Assembly: GCA_902489515.1 (NCBI GenBank)
Contig: CABUAL010000138.1
Location: 1 to 5,284, forward strand
From: an uncultured Collinsella sp.
GTDB taxonomy: Bacteria > Actinomycetota > Coriobacteriia > Coriobacteriales > Coriobacteriaceae
DNA length: 5,284 bases
Reading direction: 5' to 3'
This document shows, in pieces, positions 3,973 to 5,284 of this stretch. The notes under the pieces are model-generated. The model worked only from the letters and a program-made list of their open reading frames with translations. It had not been told where the DNA came from and did not search any database. The stretch's first letter is position 1. Every line of letters starts with the position of its first letter. The position numbers and the translations under genes were made by a program.

Positions 3973-5284
3973 ATGGATCAAAGCAAGCCTTCGTTCTTTA
4001 TCACGACGCCCATCTACTACGTCAACGCCGATCCGCACCTGGGCACGGCTTATTCCACCATCATCGCCGACGTTCAGGCTCGCTATCGCCGCTCCGCCGG
4101 CTATAACGTCAAGTTCCTGACTGGCATGGACGAGCACGGCGAGAAGGTCGCCGAGGCCGCTGCCAAGCACAACATGACGCCGCAGGAGTGGACCGACAGC
4201 CAGGCTCCGCACTTCAAGGAGCTTTGGAGCAAGCTCGAGATCTCCAACGACGACTTCATCCGCACCACCGAGCCGCGCCAGCATCATGCCGTGCAGTACC
4301 TGTGGGAGCGCATGAAGGAGTCCGGTTACCTGTATAAGGGCAGCTACGACGGTTGGTATTGCGTGCCTGACGAGACCTACTTCACCGATACGCAGGTCCA
4401 GAAGGGCGACGAGGAGTACGGCAGCGTCGGCCAGCACCTGTGTCCCGACTGCCACCGTCCGCTTGAGCGCGTGCAGGAGGAGTCCTACTTCTTTAAGCTT
4501 TCCGCCTTCCAGGACAAGCTGCTCAAGCTCTATGACGAGCACCCCGACTTTGTCGAGCCTGCGTTCCGTATGAACGAGGTGCGCAGCTTTGTCGAGGGCG
4601 GCCTTAACGACCTTTCCGTGAGCCGTACGAGCTTTGACTGGGGTATTCAGGTTCCGTTTGACGAGGGTCACGTGACCTACGTTTGGTTCGATGCGCTGCT
4701 CAACTATATGACGGCCGTCGGCTACGGTGTCGACACCGACGAGGCGCGTGCCGAGCTGGCCTATCGCTGGCCCGCGCAGTTCCACATCGTGGGTAAGGAC
4801 ATCATCCGCTTCCACTGCGTCATTTGGCCCGCCATGCTCATGGCCATCGGCGAGGCCCTGCCCGAGCACGTCTTTGCCCACGGCTTCCTGACCGTGCGCA
4901 ATGCCGAGACCGGCAAGGCCGAGAAGATGTCCAAGAGCCGCGGTAACGCCATCGCTCCGCAGGATGTTATCGACATGCTGGGCGTCGAGGGCTATCGCTA
5001 CTACTTCATGACCGACGTCGTCCCCGGCACCGACGGCGCCATCAGCTTCGAGCGCATGGAGCAGGTCTACAACGCCGACCTGGCCAACAGCTGGGGCAAT
5101 CTTATCTCGCGCTCGCTCAACATGAGCGGCAAGTACTTTGACGGTTGCGCGCCCGCCAAGCCTGCATCGTTCGATGCGTTCGACAACCCGCTGGCAAAGA
5201 TCGCCGACGGCCTGGTCGAGCGCTACATGGCCAAGATGGACGTGCTCGATTACGGCGGTCGCCCTTCTCGACGGGCTGACCACC
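3973..5284 (+). CDS. metG: methionyl-tRNA synthetase, N-terminal ~437 residues (3' end outside window)
   Basis: MetG charges tRNA-Met with methionine using ATP in the cytoplasm and is essential. The Rossmann-fold start FFITTPIYYVNADPHLGTAY (8-27) carries the class I 'HIGH' signature as HLGT (22-25), with Thr25 in place of the second His. FLTGMDEHGEK follows, then GWYCVPDE with Cys130 and CPDCHR with Cys157 and Cys160, a reduced zinc-knuckle set. The WFDALLNY and VGKDIIRFH blocks are clear, as is EKMSKSRGN with the KMSKS loop at 318-322. From about residue 345 on lies the helical anticodon-binding domain. The full protein is usually 500-650 residues, so the end lies beyond 5284. From about 5257 the reading frame gives GRPSRRADH, unlike the family. 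The neighbouring frame gives VALLDGLTT, which fits the expected helix, so a small indel is likely there. rsmI upstream is a common neighbour of metG in Gram-positive bacteria. Confidence 0.95.
   Translation, partial: MDQSKPSFFITTPIYYVNADPHLGTAYSTIIADVQARYRRSAGYNVKFLTGMDEHGEKVAEAAAKHNMTPQEWTDSQAPHFKELWSKLEISNDDFIRTTEPRQHHAVQYLWERMKESGYLYKGSYDGWYCVPDETYFTDTQVQKGDEEYGSVGQHLCPDCHRPLERVQEESYFFKLSAFQDKLLKLYDEHPDFVEPAFRMNEVRSFVEGGLNDLSVSRTSFDWGIQVPFDEGHVTYVWFDALLNYMTAVGYGVDTDEARAELAYRWPAQFHIVGKDIIRFHCVIWPAMLMAIGEALPEHVFAHGFLTVRNAETGKAEKMSKSRGNAIAPQDVIDMLGVEGYRYYFMTDVVPGTDGAISFERMEQVYNADLANSWGNLISRSLNMSGKYFDGCAPAKPASFDAFDNPLAKIADGLVERYMAKMDVLDYGGRPSRRADH

Noticed and set aside
3163..5283. 706-residue open frame on the minus strand across rsmI and metG
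   Set aside because: It lies antisense to two clearly recognisable genes. In GC-rich coding DNA the reverse frame in this register often lacks stops, and the translation shows no family signature.

Overview
The window looks like chromosomal DNA of a high-GC Gram-positive gut actinobacterium, most likely a Coriobacteriia member close to Collinsella. The grounds are GC-rich third codon positions, the proteins' resemblance to that class, a Tad pilus end with GTG/ATG start overlaps, and the rsmI-metG pairing. The genus is inferred from recall, not from a search. All genes I accept are on the + strand.

Region 1 (1-855) is the tail of a Tad/Flp pilus-type operon. The last codons of an unidentified gene overlap a TadE-like pseudopilin (23-499) by one base. 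That gene in turn overlaps a DUF192 gene (496-855). The tight overlaps imply translational coupling.

Region 2 (856-1464) is a small toxin-antitoxin-like module with the toxin first. The toxin-like ORF overlaps a ribbon-helix-helix antitoxin (1177-1464) by four bases (ATGA). The toxin's conserved-looking N-terminus lies upstream of any usable start codon in its frame. A strong orphan ribosome binding site and out-of-frame ATGs sit just ahead of it, so either there is a one-base indel or the gene starts late at GTG 965. A perfect inverted repeat (874-888) could be the module's operator.

Region 3 (1465-1703) is a complete stable-RNA transcription unit: UP-like AT-rich element, -35/-10 promoter, short 5' leader hairpin, tRNA-Phe(GAA) with one acceptor-stem mismatch, and an intrinsic terminator with a GCAA tetraloop.

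Region 4 (1704-1956) is non-coding. It holds an imperfect inverted repeat (1717-1764), a palindrome (1855-1866) and a -10-like TATACT (1886-1891) ahead of the next gene.

Region 5 (1957-5284) holds a GH5-like protein whose acid/base motif is Asp-Thr-Pro instead of Asn-Glu-Pro, then rsmI six bases downstream, then metG after a 69-base gap. RsmI modifies 16S rRNA and MetG charges tRNA-Met, so both serve translation. The GH5-like protein is an odd companion. MetG runs off the window, and its last ~30 bases appear to have slipped out of frame.

The observations most worth a second look are the GH5 protein without its expected acid/base glutamate, the toxin with a displaced N-terminus, and the DUF192 gene coupled to a Tad pseudopilin.
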